Assembly (NCBI GenBank): GCA_029215795.1
Contig: JARDYH010000007.1
Span: forward strand, 20,557,763-20,621,762
Source: Anniella stebbinsi
Lineage: Eukaryota > Chordata > Lepidosauria > Squamata > Anniellidae
Length of the DNA: 64,000 nt
Reading direction: 5' to 3'
In this document: positions 11,201 to 22,145 of the stretch, one piece after another
Position numbering within the stretch: position 1 is the stretch's first letter
How the letters are laid out: each line of letters begins with the position of its first letter
Program-made: the position numbers and the translations under genes
The notes under the pieces: generated by a model
Seen by the model: only the letters and a program-made list of their open reading frames with translations
What the model was told of the DNA's origin: nothing
The model's database searches: none

Positions 11201-12765
11201 TAGTATTGTGTCTAACCTTCTCCTCTACTTCTGCAAAATTCTTCCATCCCTGCTAAGGAGGCATTGCATTTTCTGCTGCTTTCATAGGGAGGGACATAAC
11301 TTTCAATCATTTTCTCACTGGGGAGGAATTCCATTTGCCTTTTAGGAGTTGACAGAGGGTTCTTGTTTCTGTTCAATTGTACACACACACACTAGCCCTA
11401 TCCAGTTTTTAGCAGACAGGTTTCCAGCTGGTAACATTTCTTGGAATGCCTAGGATCCATGTGATGTTGCATAGTCTCCTGTGAATTCAGGAGCTGCTGT
11501 CCAGGTGAAAGCCTCAAATCAAAGAATCCCATGCTGCTGCAAGCAAGGAAAGGGATTTTTGAGCTTCACCCCTGAAACCTACAAAACCTGTAGGAGCTCT
11601 GTGCCACTTGGCATCTAGATGTAGCTAATTCTTTTACCCCACCAATCCTCACATTGGGCTCCTAGAACCTCCTCCCTATATTTAAACTGCATACCTTCTG
11701 AGGGCGGGGAATGGGGAGCCTGGAAACCATTTTTGTTGTTGTTAAAGGGACGTTGAGTTGGTATTTAAACTGTGCAAAATGATGCTTACTTATATGGAAC
11801 ATAATCTGTACCAAATAAAAAAAAATAAAAAAATAAAAATAAACATATCTGGAATTTTACACCATTGTGTATTTCACATCACAAGGTCAAACTCTGTGAT
11901 AAACAGAATTTTCTTATCAACTGGGGCAGACATTGGCTCAATGCAGGAGATAAAATGATAAGGGGGTGTATTGTAACTGTTTCAAATTAGAGTTTACAGT
12001 AACTCTCGTCTATTTATCATTGCTTATTGCCAAGTTAACAAAATAGCTATCCTGTAAATAAATCAGCATAAAACGTAGATTTGATCTCTCCTTTGCTACT
12101 TATATTACAAAGGAAGAGTTAGTGGGTATCAGAATAGGGTGGGAGACAGCAGAAAGGTGGAGGGAGAACCATTAATTTCTACTTGCTGATTTTCTCTCTC
12201 TTTGGTTCTAGCTCATTTGCATGAAAATTAAATGGTAATTAGATGAGATATTCTATAGAGTTCCCACACCATGTACCATCTTGGATACCATTAATACGAG
12301 TGATAAGTATCAGCAGACGGGAACAGATTTTCCCAAAACAAATATATTCCATTCAGTAGTACAGTTTCTCTTATTCTAACTCACAGAGACATCTGCTCTT
12401 TTGTGTGTGATGCATCTATTCTGCAGGGAAAGAGAGAATACGGCAGAGAGAGAGAGGATATGGCAAGTGTATGAATGAAACAGAGAGATGACAAAGATCC
12501 AGCCTTCAAAATCTGAACAAATATCCTTTTCTTAAGCCAATACATTTTCCAAAAATGATGAGAGGCTCTGTGTTCATCCTACATTGCGGTTTTACCCATA
12601 TATAAATAAAATGCCACCAATTTTGAGTACTGAGTTTGCTGCAGCAATTATTTATATCTAAGATATTTATGTCCCAGACAGTGAAAAGGCCTGCAATTCT
12701 GCAGGCAAATAAGAACATAATAATGAAAGAAGAGCTGTGCTGAATCAGCCCAAAGACATCTCTAG
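11201..12765. other. unassigned stretch
   Basis: Short GA-rich runs lie near 12430-12470 and an AAAAAT-rich tract near 11814-11842. No gene or element boundary recognised. Confidence 0.35.
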
Positions 12766-13240
12766 TAGGGCTGTACCATGGAACCCCAATCTGTTTTGGA
12801 GGCCAATGCAGAGTTTCAGATTCAGCCCTGATCTGCTTTGGGGAGATTTGGACCCAATGCAACCTGCTTTGGACTCCAGATCCAAAGGAAGATTCAGGAA
12901 TCTGAATTATTCGGATTTTGCATTTTTCTATTGACTTGCATTGGAAAACAAAAATGGCCACAACTTTTTTTTTTTTAGTTTTTCTTTTTAGAAATATATG
13001 AAATTTGGAGATCTGGTAGCCCCTACAGAGGAAATTGAACCCGCCAAATTTCAGACAGGTCCAGTGGTGTCTGTGCTAGCCACAGGTAAAATTTGTGGTT
13101 TTTTTTTCAACAAAATCTGTCAAAGCAAAGAGCTTATATATTGTTTTTGTGCTTCCACATAAGCGCATGGAGTTTGGGGACATAGCAGCCTCTATGGAGG
13201 TGACTGAACCTGCCAAATTGAAAACAGCTAAATGAATAGC
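12766..13240. mobile_element. relict of the TAGGG-type hAT group
   Basis: Starts near AGTAGGGCTGTACCATGG. It has GATTC/GGATC words near the start and contains TTGACTTGCATTGG at 12932-12945, the conserved centre of the palindrome found in the hAT copies. It is strongly diverged and the right end cannot be found. I infer an older member or ancestor of that group. Confidence 0.4.
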
Positions 13241-13472
13241 CCAAAACATTGGATCCTTTCCTTATAGAGGAGTTATTCCATCCCCCTGATAATTTTGGCA
13301 GACCTTTTCCCCATTTGCAAAAGGAAAGATGAAGCTATTTTTTTTTAATGCATATAGCCTAATCTGATCATATTCTTCTTATGGTCATTTGATGTACACA
13401 AGGGAAAACAAGCAACAGACAAACAAGTGTCAGGCTTTTGCTGTAGGTAAACATTTCCCAGTGTTTCTTCAA

Positions 13473-13504
<32 letters not shown>
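13473..13504. repeat. (ATT)n microsatellite
   Basis: About ten perfect trinucleotide units, responsible for the poly-I and poly-N peptides in the open frames here. Confidence 0.95.
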
Positions 13505-13506
<2 letters not shown>

Positions 13507-14436
13507 GTCATCTCACAGGGAGCCAAGTCATAGGCACCAGCAGTACCAGCCACTCAGCTGGGCACATTCAAGGCTGGCACAGTCACTACAGAACTCTGTT
13601 AGACCAAAGAAGAACCAGATTTCAAAGTGGCAGAGATCCCTACTTGTAATATGTTTTTTTCCTGCTGCTGTGCTGCCCTGATCTTAACTTTGAGCTCTAT
13701 TTTAATATTGTATTGCTTTAACTTTGTCTTTTCTGTTGCAATTGATTACTTTTAACAGTACTGTGTGTGTGCGTGCATTCATGTGTGGAATGGGGGTGCT
13801 GAATATGGTGTTCTTCTTTGGCTTGGATTAAAATCCAAGTTGGGAAAGAACTCAGGGCCAGTAAAGAAGAAATACAAGTCACCAAAGCTAGTAATTTGAT
13901 GCCAAGAAACTTTGGAAAGCTGGGCCTTGCTGACATAGCTTTATAGGTCAAATACCATATTGAAATAAGTTTGGAAAGCAATAGGAAACATGCACTTAGA
14001 TATCCAGAAAAGTTATCTCAGCATGTAAATTTGCTTTCACATACAGATCATCCTTCCTGGATAATATAGCTATACTCCATGCATTTCTCTAATTAGTTCA
14101 GTTTGGATCAGCATCATCATTTGAATCCTGCAAAACTATTCCAAAATTTAGACTGAAAGCACAGTTCCAAAGTATAGAAAAGTTCAAGCATCAGTTAGCA
14201 TTTCTGAAGAGTTGGCTCCATGTAGATCTTTCAGACATCTATCTTGCAGAACCATCTGCTCGTCTAACATGGGAGACAATGCTTCAATCTCAAATCAAAT
14301 TCTATGTGATGCACACAACCAGTATTATCCGACTACTCAGCGACTTTAGCAGCTACTTCATGGAATGAACAACCAACTTAAAATTCCAGAGAACACAGTA
14401 AAGTGTTAACCTGTCACTGGATGGCTTGTGATGTCA
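13505..14436. other. unassigned stretch
   Basis: A TGTGTGTGTGCGTG tract lies near 13763. Otherwise ordinary AT-rich DNA with no recognised family. Confidence 0.35.
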
Positions 14437-14489
14437 CACACTGGCTGAATTCGGACGACACAATAAGCAAGTGGGATGGGGGAAACAAT

Positions 14490-15826
14490 TAGGGATGTGC
14501 ACTGGATCGGACCCGATCCACGATCCGAGTCCGGTCCAGTGGGAAATCGGATAAATTATCCGATTTCCGATCCCGCAGCTGGATCGGCCGATCCAATCCG
14601 AACCGGTCCGAAAAAGCTCCGAACCGGTTCGGCGGATCGGCGGATCGGCGGGCGCCCACTGGCGCCCACCGCTGCTTCCATTGGTGGGCGCCAGCGGGCG
14701 CCCGCCGATGAAAGTGGACAGCGGGGGGGGGAGGAGGGGGGCACTTACCTTCTCGGCCCGGTGGCTCCCGTCCGGCGCCGGCGCCTACTACTACTAGCAG
14801 GCTCCGCGGCCTGCTCTAGGGTGGCGCGCCGGGTGATGTCATCACCCGGCGCGCTACTCTAGAGCAGGCCGCGGAGCCTGCTGGTAGTAGTAGGCGCCGG
14901 CGCCGGACGGGAGCCACCGGGCCGGGAAGGTAAGGAGGGGGTGCGTGGAGGGGAGGAGGGGGCGCGCGGAGGGGGGAGGGGGGAGGGGGGCCCTTACCTG
15001 CCCGGCCCGGCGGCTCCCGTCCGGCGCCGGCGCCTACTACTCCCAGCAGGCTCCGCGGCCTGCTCTAGGGTGGCGCGCCGGGTGATGTCATCACCCGGCG
15101 CTCTACTCTAGAGCAGGCCGCGGAGCCTGCTGGAAGTAGTAGGCACCGGCGCCGGCGCCGGACGGGAGCCGCCGGGCCGGGAAGGTAAGGAGGGGGTGCG
15201 TGGAGGGGAGAAGGGGGCGCGCGGAGGGGGGAGGGGGGAGGGGGGCCCTTACCTGCCCGGCCCGGCGGCTCCCGTCCGGCGCCGGCGCCTACTACTCCCA
15301 GCAGGCTCCGCGGCCTGCTCCAGGGTGGCGCGCCGGGTGATGTCATCACCCGGTGCGCTACTCGAGAGTAGGCCGCGGAGCCCGCTGGTAGTAGCCGCCG
15401 GCGCCGGACGGGCCGAGAAGGTAAGCAGTGGCGGGGAAGGGGGCTTACCCCCCCCCGGAGCCGTCCGCTTCTATCCGCTGGCGCCCGCGGGCGCCAGCGG
15501 ATGGAAGCGGGCGGCCCCAGGGGGGGTAGGGAGCGCGGGGGAGGGGGTTTACCTGCCGGGGCCGTCCACAGCGGACGGCCCCGGGGGGGGAGGGAGTTAG
15601 GCCCCCCCTTACCCACCCGCCGCCATTTTTTCCTCATAGACTTGCATTGCAATGCAAGTCTATGGGGAAAAAAATGGCGGCCGATCCAAAAATGTACGAT
15701 TTTTGGGTCGGGATCGGACTCGATCCGGTCCGGGGGGCCTCCGATTTTGTCCGAACCGGTCCGGGACAAAATTGGAGGTCCCGATCCGGGTCCCGATCCG
15801 ATCCGGGGGGTCCGTGCACACCCCTA
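14490..15826. mobile_element. GATC-rich hAT-like element, copy 1
   Basis: Ends TAGGGATGTGCACTGG and GTGCACACCCCTA are bordered by an exact 8-bp duplication, GAAACAAT (14482-14489 and 15827-15834). The subterminal zones are packed with CGGATCGG/GATCCGA words. The interior is very GC- and CpG-rich and contains three tandem hairpin units of about 250 bp (starting near 14744, 14993 and 15248), each centred on GGGTGATGTCATCACCC. AAGGTAAG or its complement borders the units. No transposase frame is present, so the copy is non-autonomous; the long open frames are by-products of the GC bias. Confidence 0.9.
14744..15425. repeat. three tandem palindromic units in copy 1
   Basis: Unit borders carry CTTACCTT (14744), AAGGTAAG (14927), CTTACCTG (14993), AAGGTAAG (15182), CTTACCTG (15248) and AAGGTAAG (15418). 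The spacing is 249 then 255 bp. Each unit is a hairpin with GCAGGCTCCGCGGCCTGCTC on one arm and its near-complement on the other. The three copies differ by a few bases, so the expansion is younger than the family. Confidence 0.85.
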
Positions 15827-15978
15827 GAAACAATTGTCAGTTGTATGGACTATTGTGTCATCCGAATGCTGCCTTAGTCAACTCAGCGCTGATCCTCATC
15901 CACACCACAGTTGATTATTTATTATCATGTTGTGTGGGGAGTACCCCCTAGAAGAACAACTGTAAAGTTTATCATTAC

Positions 15979-16944
15979 TAGGGGTGTGCACGGACCCTCC
16001 GGATCGGATTGGGACCGGATCAGGACCTCCAATTTTGTTCCGGATCAGATCAGAAAAAAATTGGAGGTCCCCTGGATCAGATCGGACCTGATCCCGATCT
16101 GAAAATCGGATGTCTGATTTTTGGATCGGCCACCATTTTTCCCCATAGACTTGAATTGGGGGAAAGAAAGCTTTCCCCCAATGCAAGTCTATGGGGAAAA
16201 ATGGCGGTGGGGGGTGAGTGGGGGCCTAACTCCCCCCTCCCTGCCCCTCCCCCCTCATGCTTCTTACCTGCAGGGGCCTTCTGCTCCCATCCGCTGGCGC
16301 CTGCGGGTGCCAGCGGACAGCAGCAGATGATCCCGGCAGATAAGCCCCTCCTCCCCTTCACGCTCCTTACTTGCCGGGGCCATCCCTGGTTCCCGCGGGT
16401 GCCAGCGGATGACCTGGTAGGTAAGTGGGGCCCACCTCCCTCCTCACGATCCCGCTTACCTGCTGGGCCTGTCCACTGCCACCCGCTGCCACCCGGGCAG
16501 CAGCAGCTGGCAGTGGACAGCCCCCCCAGGTAAGCCCCCCTGCTCCTTAATTGGCGGGGCATCCTGCTCCATCCGTTGCTGGCTGTAAACTACTGTGAAC
16601 TAGGCCTCGCGGCCTAGTTTACAGAAGAGCGCCAGGTGATGGCGCTCTCCTGTAAACTAAGCCGCAAGGCCCAGTTTGCAGTAGTTTTCAGCCGACAATG
16701 GGAGGAGGAGGATGCCCCGCCAGGTAAGCCCCCCCCCCCGCTGTCCGCTTCCATTGGCGGGCGCCCGCTGGCGCCCGCCAATGGAAGTGGCAGCAGGCGC
16801 CAGCGGGCACCTGCCAATCCTCCGATTTTTCCCGAATTGGATTGGGACGATCCAGAGGGGGGATCAAAAATCAGATAATTGTATCCCATTTCCCCTGGAT
16901 TGGTTCCGGATCGTGGATCGGAGCCGATCCAGTGCACACCCCTA
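15979..16944. mobile_element. GATC-rich hAT-like element, copy 2
   Basis: Ends TAGGGGTGTGCACGGACC and CAGTGCACACCCCTA are flanked by ATCATTAC (15971-15978) and ATTATTAC (16945-16952), 7 of 8 identical. The interior holds the TAGACTTG...CAAGTCTA palindrome near 16139-16200 and GC-rich modules bordered by CTTACCTG (16263, 16455) and CAGGTAAG (16528, 16721). A second hairpin at about 16580-16690 uses TAGGCCTCGCGGCCTA. No coding capacity. Confidence 0.9.
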
Positions 16945-16992
16945 ATTATTACCCCACCATTGACTATCGTGTTGTCCAAATTCAGCCACTGT

Positions 16993-17860
16993 GTTTGTAG
17001 CTGAATTCATGAGGCTGTTTGCTGTGTCTCAAGTATTTTGGTAATTGTTTTACATTTTTAAAATTATGTTATGTGTTTGTATGATTATTTGTAGTCATAT
17101 GCACCGCACACTACAGTGGTATCCATTAAGGATGAAGAGCAGTTCATAAATTCTTTTAATACATAATGATAAATCATCTTTTGACACATGTTATGCATCA
17201 CTGCCATATGGCAAGTCCTGTTGCTGAATTTGCCTGCCTGCCTCCTTCCTGCATTACCACTCCTCTTCTAACTGTGAACAGTTAGTAAAGGAAGCAGCCC
17301 CGGAAGCAGCCCACTCTCCTAGGGATGTCAGAGAAATTCACAACTGAATCAATCGAGATTGGATTTCGATTAATCTGACCCTTGGAGTCCACTGCAGACC
17401 AAATTGTCCTAAATTGTGCAGATTCATCGGACTTGCAGACCATTAAAAAAAAACTTTCTGGAATTCTGGACTACAAACACAGTCAGGGAAAATTTGTTGT
17501 TGTTTTAAAAAAAATGTGGGTGAAAACATGGAATTCACCCATGGGTTACAACACGAAAATATGCATTTTGGGGGGGGGGGGATCTGCACATTTTTGCTAG
17601 TGTGAATTTGTTTGCAAATTCAGGAAATTGAAAAAAAAATCCAGTCTCACCAAAGAAGAGACAATTGTATGAAAGGCACCTGGTAATCCACGAAATGTGG
17701 ATGGAACAGATTTTACAACATTCATAATCCCCATCTACTGTATATCAGAGAACATTGGAGTGGTCATGGTGGTGGTGGTGTGGCTATAAATTCCCTTTGC
17801 ACTGGTGGTGTTTCCTCACATGCCAAGAATCTTGTTTGAAGGAATTTGTCTTGCAACCCA
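16993..17860. other. unassigned stretch
   Basis: A TAGGGATGTCAGAGAAATTC segment from 17319 could be one end of another TAGGG-type element, but no partner end is visible. A G-run lies at 17571-17581 and TGGTGGTGGTGGTG near 17767. Confidence 0.35.
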
Positions 17861-17864
17861 AGAA

Positions 17865-18300
17865 CATAAGAAGTGCCATGCTGGATAAGACCAAAGATCT
17901 ATCTAGTCCAGCACTCTGTTCACACAGTGGCCAACCAGCAACCCACAAGCAGGACATGGTGCAATAGCACCCTCCCACCCATGATCCCCAGCAACTGTTG
18001 CATATAGGCTTACTACCTCAGATACTGGAGGTAGCATATAGCCATCAGGGCTACTAACCGCTGATAGCCTTCAGGAATTTATCCAACCCCCTTTTTAAAG
18101 CCATCCGAATTGGTGGCCATCACTACATCTTGAGGTAATGAATTCCGTAGTTTAACTATGTGCTGTGTGAAGAAGTCCTTTCTTTGATTTGTCCTGAATC
18201 TCCCACCAATGGAGATGACCCCAGGCTTTAGTATGATGAGAGAGAAAAATGTCTCCTCATCCACATTCTCCACACCATGCATAATTTTGTACACTTATTT
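17865..18300 (-). mobile_element. CR1/L3-like LINE 3' end
   Basis: Read on the minus strand, the frame at 18079-18294 contains MYKIMHGV and RKDFFTQHIVKLRNSLPQ, the conserved C-terminal tail of CR1/L2-type reverse transcriptase proteins. The 3' untranslated part continues down to about 17865, ending in TTCTTATGTTCT. It is heavily 5'-truncated with no catalytic motif, so it is a dead insertion. Confidence 0.75.
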
Positions 18301-18632
18301 ATTTATTCTCAGATGGGATCAAAGGAAGGAAGGATAGAAGGAAATAAATGGTACAGCTCCCTCCCTTCTCAGCCACTCTGGATGAAGTGGAAAGATCACA
18401 CTTGAAATTGTTGTGTGTGAGGTTGTATTCCTCCCATTTCTCTCCTGGAGAGTTAAGTGGTGGATGAGATAGCCAATAATGCAGCTAGGTCTGGACTTTG
18501 GAGGTGAAGTCCAGGGTTCCAACCAGAGTGCAGCAGGTGATGAGGGCAGCAACGACAAACTCCATATCATTCATTTATGAGGGTGAGTTCATAATGTGAG
18601 TTCATAATGTGAAACTCCACATGCACAGAGTT
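18301..18632. other. unassigned stretch with a small duplication
   Basis: GTGAGTTCATAATGTGA is repeated back to back near 18583-18612. No gene recognised. Confidence 0.4.
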
Positions 18633-18683
18633 GTCTTCTTCTTCTTCTTCTTCTTCTTCTTCTTCTTCTTCTTCTTCTTCTTC
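18633..18683. repeat. (TTC)n microsatellite
   Basis: About seventeen uninterrupted TCT/TTC units, a pure homopurine-homopyrimidine tract on the two strands. Confidence 0.95.
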
Positions 18684-19014
18684 AAAATTCAGGGTTGGCA
18701 AACAGTCTTGCTATTCTAACTCATCAGGAATATTGAAGCAGTTGTAAAGCATGGTGGTGCAGGAACAGGCGTGAGTTGTGTGCTTCACAATTAAAGTAAG
18801 ACACATGGGCACCTAAAGGGAGACCCCCATAAGAGCATCGCATCCAGGCTCTGAAACTAACTAGCTTCACCAGTGCAGGGCAGCATTTACCCCTGATCGA
18901 ACATAGATTATTTGTGGTGTGGCTTTACAGCCACAAGTGTATAGTATGAGATGAAAAATCGCCAGTGCTCTTCTTATTTCTCTGAGATTCCACTACTCAT
19001 TTCCCTGAGATTTA

Positions 19015-19152
19015 CAACTGGCAAATGCTCATATATTAGAACCAAATGACATATGATTAGCAACTGGCTAATATTCATGTATCCAAACCATATGAAGCAT
19101 GATTGACAATTGGCTAACGTTCACAGATTCAAACCACATGAAGCATGATTAA
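19015..19152. repeat. 46-bp minisatellite, three units
   Basis: Units start at 19015, 19061 and 19107, each exactly 46 bp: CAACTGGCAAATGCTC..., CAACTGGCTAATATTC..., CAATTGGCTAACGTTC.... Units two and three share ATATGAAGCATGATT-like ends. The first is more diverged, so the array is old. Confidence 0.9.
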
Positions 19153-19473
19153 AAGAAATCAATAATACCAGATGTGAACCGGGAAAAAAAATGTGTAAAC
19201 CCTTACGGTATGTAATTCCATCTGGAATAGCCCTCTTTTCGTCTGGCAATATTTGATTGCCAAAGCTGCAATCAAATCTCATAGCAGACAAAGCAGGATT
19301 GTTGGGTGATTTTCATAGTCAAGAGCATTTGGGTGGTCTTTTTTTCTCTTTTGAATGAGCATTTCTAATATGTTTCTAGCTATTTGGACTAAGTGGTAAT
19401 TTGAATTCTTGTACACATGATGATCAAAATTTAAAGTGGATTTAAACCTACAGGGCCTTCCCAGGAAATTCTG

Positions 19474-19476
<3 letters not shown>

Positions 19477-19507
<31 letters not shown>
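19477..19507. repeat. (GA)n microsatellite
   Basis: An uninterrupted GA dinucleotide tract in unassigned DNA spanning 18684-19620. Confidence 0.95.
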
Positions 19508-19510
<3 letters not shown>

Positions 19511-19619
19511 CCCAAACCCCATGCAACTTGCAATGCAAGTTCAGGTGAATGTTTCATTTGGAAGCCAGATGCAATCTGGTGTTTACCACACCAGAATGAA
19601 CTTGAGTGAACAGTATTTT

Positions 19620-20145
19620 ATTTATTTGTTTGAGGAATTTACACCACACTTTTCTCTCTCTTCCAAAAAAAGGAATCACTCGAACCAGCTTACAAAATCA
19701 TAGAATCATAGAATAGTAGAGTTGGAAGGGGCCTATAAGGCCATCGAGTCCAACCCCCTGCTCAGTGCATAAAATATAAAATGCATAAAAACAAGAACCA
19801 ATAATTAAAACACATTTACACCAATCTAAAATCCGCAGCAAAGACAAAAGCAAAAAACAAAATAACCAAAACCAGTAGCCAGTAAATAAAAATCATAGGC
19901 AAATGCTCATTTAAAGAGAAAAGTCCTCAACTCAGATAAAGAGGGAGATGGTCTAATCAACTTGGACAGGGAGTGACACAGATGGAGTGCCACCAAGAGA
20001 AGGCTCTGTTGTGTGTTGCCACCAACCACACCTGTAAAGGGTATGGCACATACAAAAGCAGTGCAACAGCTGATCTTAAAGGATGATAGTGAAGATAATA
20101 CAACGAAAGGACTACATGATCTTAACACTTTATGTATTGTGTTGT
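19620..20145 (-). mobile_element. L2-like LINE 3' fragment
   Basis: On the minus strand this gives a typical squamate L2-type 3' region, with an A/T-rich 3' untranslated tail near 19620-19900 and a worn coding tail at 19907-20128. A CR1 piece is inserted at 19698-19769. Family assignment is by pattern memory. Confidence 0.55.
19698..19769 (-). mobile_element. CR1 3' terminus
   Basis: TCATAGAATCATAGAATAGT followed by GAGTTGGAAGGGGCC and GAGTCCAACCCCCTGCTCAG is the reverse-oriented CR1 3' end, including its ATTCTATGA tail repeat. Only about 72 bp remains, typical extreme 5' truncation. Confidence 0.85.
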
Positions 20146-20199
20146 TATTATTATTATTATTAATTATTATTATTTATTATTATTTATTATTATTTATAA
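20146..20199. repeat. (ATT)n microsatellite
   Basis: TTATTATTATT with occasional extra bases, lying next to the L2 tails, as is common for L2 3' ends. Confidence 0.9.
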
Positions 20200-20324
20200 C
20201 CCACCTCTCACTCCGGATTGAGGCGGGGAACAACAACAATATAAAACACAAGAATCACAAAACAGTTAAAATTTTAAAAACAAGAAAAAAATCATCATTA
20301 AAAACATCTTAAAATTCATCTGGA
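20200..20324 (-). mobile_element. L2-like LINE 3' tail
   Basis: CCACCTCTCACTCCGGATTG and AGGCGGGGAACAACAAC are the reverse complement of the usual L2-type 3' terminal hairpin (compare 61860-61885 on the plus strand). Confidence 0.55.
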
Positions 20325-20358
20325 TTATTATTATTATTATTATTATTATCATCATCAT
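20325..20358. repeat. (ATT)n/(ATC)n microsatellite
   Basis: A TTATTATTA run grading into CATCATCAT, between two oppositely oriented L2 tails. Confidence 0.9.
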
Positions 20359-20660
20359 AGGATTGAGAGACACTAGCACCAATGTTTTGGTGGCGGCTCC
20401 CTGATTGGGAAATGCTCTTTCCAAAGAGGTAAGCCTGGCACTGACATTGTCATTTTCGTGGAGTCAGGGTGAGACTTTCTTTTACTCCCGGGCTTTTGAT
20501 TTCGTATGATGGGGTTCTTAATTTGTTGTTTATCAGATCTTGGTATTTTATTGTCAACTGGTTTTAGTTGTTTCAAATTGGGGTATGTTTTAATCTCTGT
20601 TGTAAGATGCCTTCATTTTCTGAAAAAGGTGTCTAATTTTAACAATGATCACAATAACAG
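20359..20660 (+). mobile_element. L2-like LINE 3' fragment
   Basis: GATTGGGAAATGCTCTTTCC near 20403, followed by AGTCAGGGTGAGACTTTC and the tail GTAAGATGCCTT...AAAAGGTGTCTAA, fits the coding tail and 3' untranslated end of an L2-type LINE on the plus strand. It lies tail to tail with the minus-strand copy just upstream. Confidence 0.5.
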
Positions 20661-21438
20661 CAACAAATAACAACAACAATTTGTGCCGAACACCGTGTTG
20701 TAATATTGGCCAGGAGATCCTCAGTTGGATTCATTGCCACAGCTCATGGTGAGCCATAAGATCAAGCTTCCAATTTATTATGTACATCAATAACACATTA
20801 TCTACTTTTAGGTGTACAAAGATCCTTCCAATGATTAAATATTTGCATGTGTAGTTTGAGGAGTCTATTAGGGATACTTCATCTACAAGGTGTCTTTCTT
20901 GTTCAGCTAAAATGGGATTTAGAGGTTCTTGATACAATTTAGATGGGTGTAATACCTCTTTTTACTGATTTATTATATGAATTTCCAGTTGAATATTTAT
21001 GTGACACTAGATCTACCCTGTGGGACTTGTTCAGTTCTGATTGGGTAATGTACATTTCCAATGGAGATTAAGCACAAATGAGCCTGAAATTGATTTAATA
21101 TAATAAGTGAAATTGAGGCCAGAAGTCTTCCTTTGCTTTTTTAATTTTAACCAAGCCTGTCAGATGAAGGTTTCTGGAATATTTTGCCAACAAAGAACAA
21201 AAGAAAATTAAGGTTACATTTCTCAATTACACACTGAAAATTAGATATGGGATATTGTTCCAAGCTCCCATGGTTCTATGTGCACAAGGGGATTGCAGGA
21301 AGGTATGACATCAGTGTCATTACATGTTTTCAGAGATGTTGTGTTATTCAACATGGTCAGATTTTGAAGGCTTTGATCCACAAATAAGGTAATGGAGTGA
21401 GTGGCCCCAAAACTATTTTCCATGGCCCTGGATCTATT
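20661..21438. other. unassigned stretch
   Basis: CAACAACAA tracts lie near 20658-20680. No repeat ends or exon-like frames recognised. Confidence 0.35.
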
Positions 21439-21539
21439 TCACAGAATCATAGAATCCTAGAATAATTGAGCTAGAAGGGGCCATTCAGTCCAATCCCCTG
21501 CTCAATGCTTGGTGCTATCCAAGGTGCTTCTCCTTTAGA
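21439..21539 (-). mobile_element. CR1 3' terminus, left part of a split copy
   Basis: CAGAATCATAGAATCC, then AGTCCAATCCCCTGCTCAAT, is a reverse-oriented CR1 3' end. The rest of the LINE continues beyond the fold-back MITE at 21540-21859. Confidence 0.75.
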
Positions 21540-21859
21540 TAGGGTGACCATATGGAAAGGAGGACAGGACTCCTGTATCTTTAACAGTTGTATAGAAAAG
21601 GAAATTTCAGCAGGTATCATTTATATGCATGCAACACCTGATGAAATTCCCTTCTCATCACAACAGTTGAAGCTGCAGGAGCCCTGCCTAGTGTGACCAG
21701 ATACAAAAGAGGGCAGGGCTCCTGCAACTTTAACTGTTGTGATGAAGAGGGAATTTCACCAGGTGCTGCAAGCATACAAATGACACCTGCTGGCATTCCC
21801 TTTCAATACAACTATTAAAAGTGTAGGAGCCCTGTCCTCCTTTCCATATGGTCACCCTA
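21540..21859. mobile_element. fold-back MITE, TAGGGTGACCATATGG ends
   Basis: The left half TAGGGTGACCATATGGAAAG pairs with the right end CCATATGGTCACCCTA. A second TGTGACCAGATAC word near 21693 marks the middle, as in the 6360-6675 copy. No 8-bp duplication is evident. It interrupts CR1 sequence. Confidence 0.8.
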
Positions 21860-22145
21860 ACCAAAATCTGCTTTCCTGAAATTTCTACCCAGGTTGTAGT
21901 CTAGTCCAGCCCTCTGGATCACCAGAGAACAGGTACACTCCATGTTCTGCATAACAAGCTTTCACATGTTTGAAGACAGTTATGTTTCCTCTTCATCTTC
22001 TCTTCTCCTGGCTCAACAACATACTCAGCATGTCTGATAGGACTTTGTTTCCCTTCAACATCTTGGTCATTCTCCTCTGCACATGCTCAAGCTTGTCAAT
22101 GTCCTTCTTGAAATGTAATTCCCCAAGCTGGGCAGATCTTTCCTT
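21860..22145 (-). mobile_element. CR1 coding tail, right part of a split copy
   Basis: The reverse complement reads through CR1 text such as TTGACAAGCTTGAGC and GAGGAGAATGACCAAGATG near 22065-22105, homologous to the CR1 coding tail (compare 37540-37650 and 30330-30460). It is degenerate, with no open frame. Confidence 0.65.

Larger units (their letters stand above)
14437..16992. mobile_element. older inverted-repeat element split by two hAT insertions
   Basis: Left flank sequence at 14437-14480 (CACACTGGCTGAATTCGGAC, then GACACAATAAGC) is the inverted counterpart of 16953-16992 (GTGTTGTCCAAATTCAGCCA, then CTGTG). The remaining pieces are about 14437-14489, 15835-15978 and 16953-16992. With the two hAT copies removed, the host element would be only about 230 bp, the size of a MITE. 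Its superfamily and target duplication are not resolved. Confidence 0.6.

Noticed and set aside
15065..15769. A 234-residue minus-strand open frame and its plus-strand partners as a proline/arginine-rich protein
   Set aside because: It lies inside the GC-rich hairpin modules of a hAT copy, frames are open on both strands, and the peptide repeats follow the 250-bp DNA repeat. Base composition explains it.
19015..19152. CRISPR array
   Set aside because: Three 46-bp units follow each other without spacers, so this is a minisatellite.
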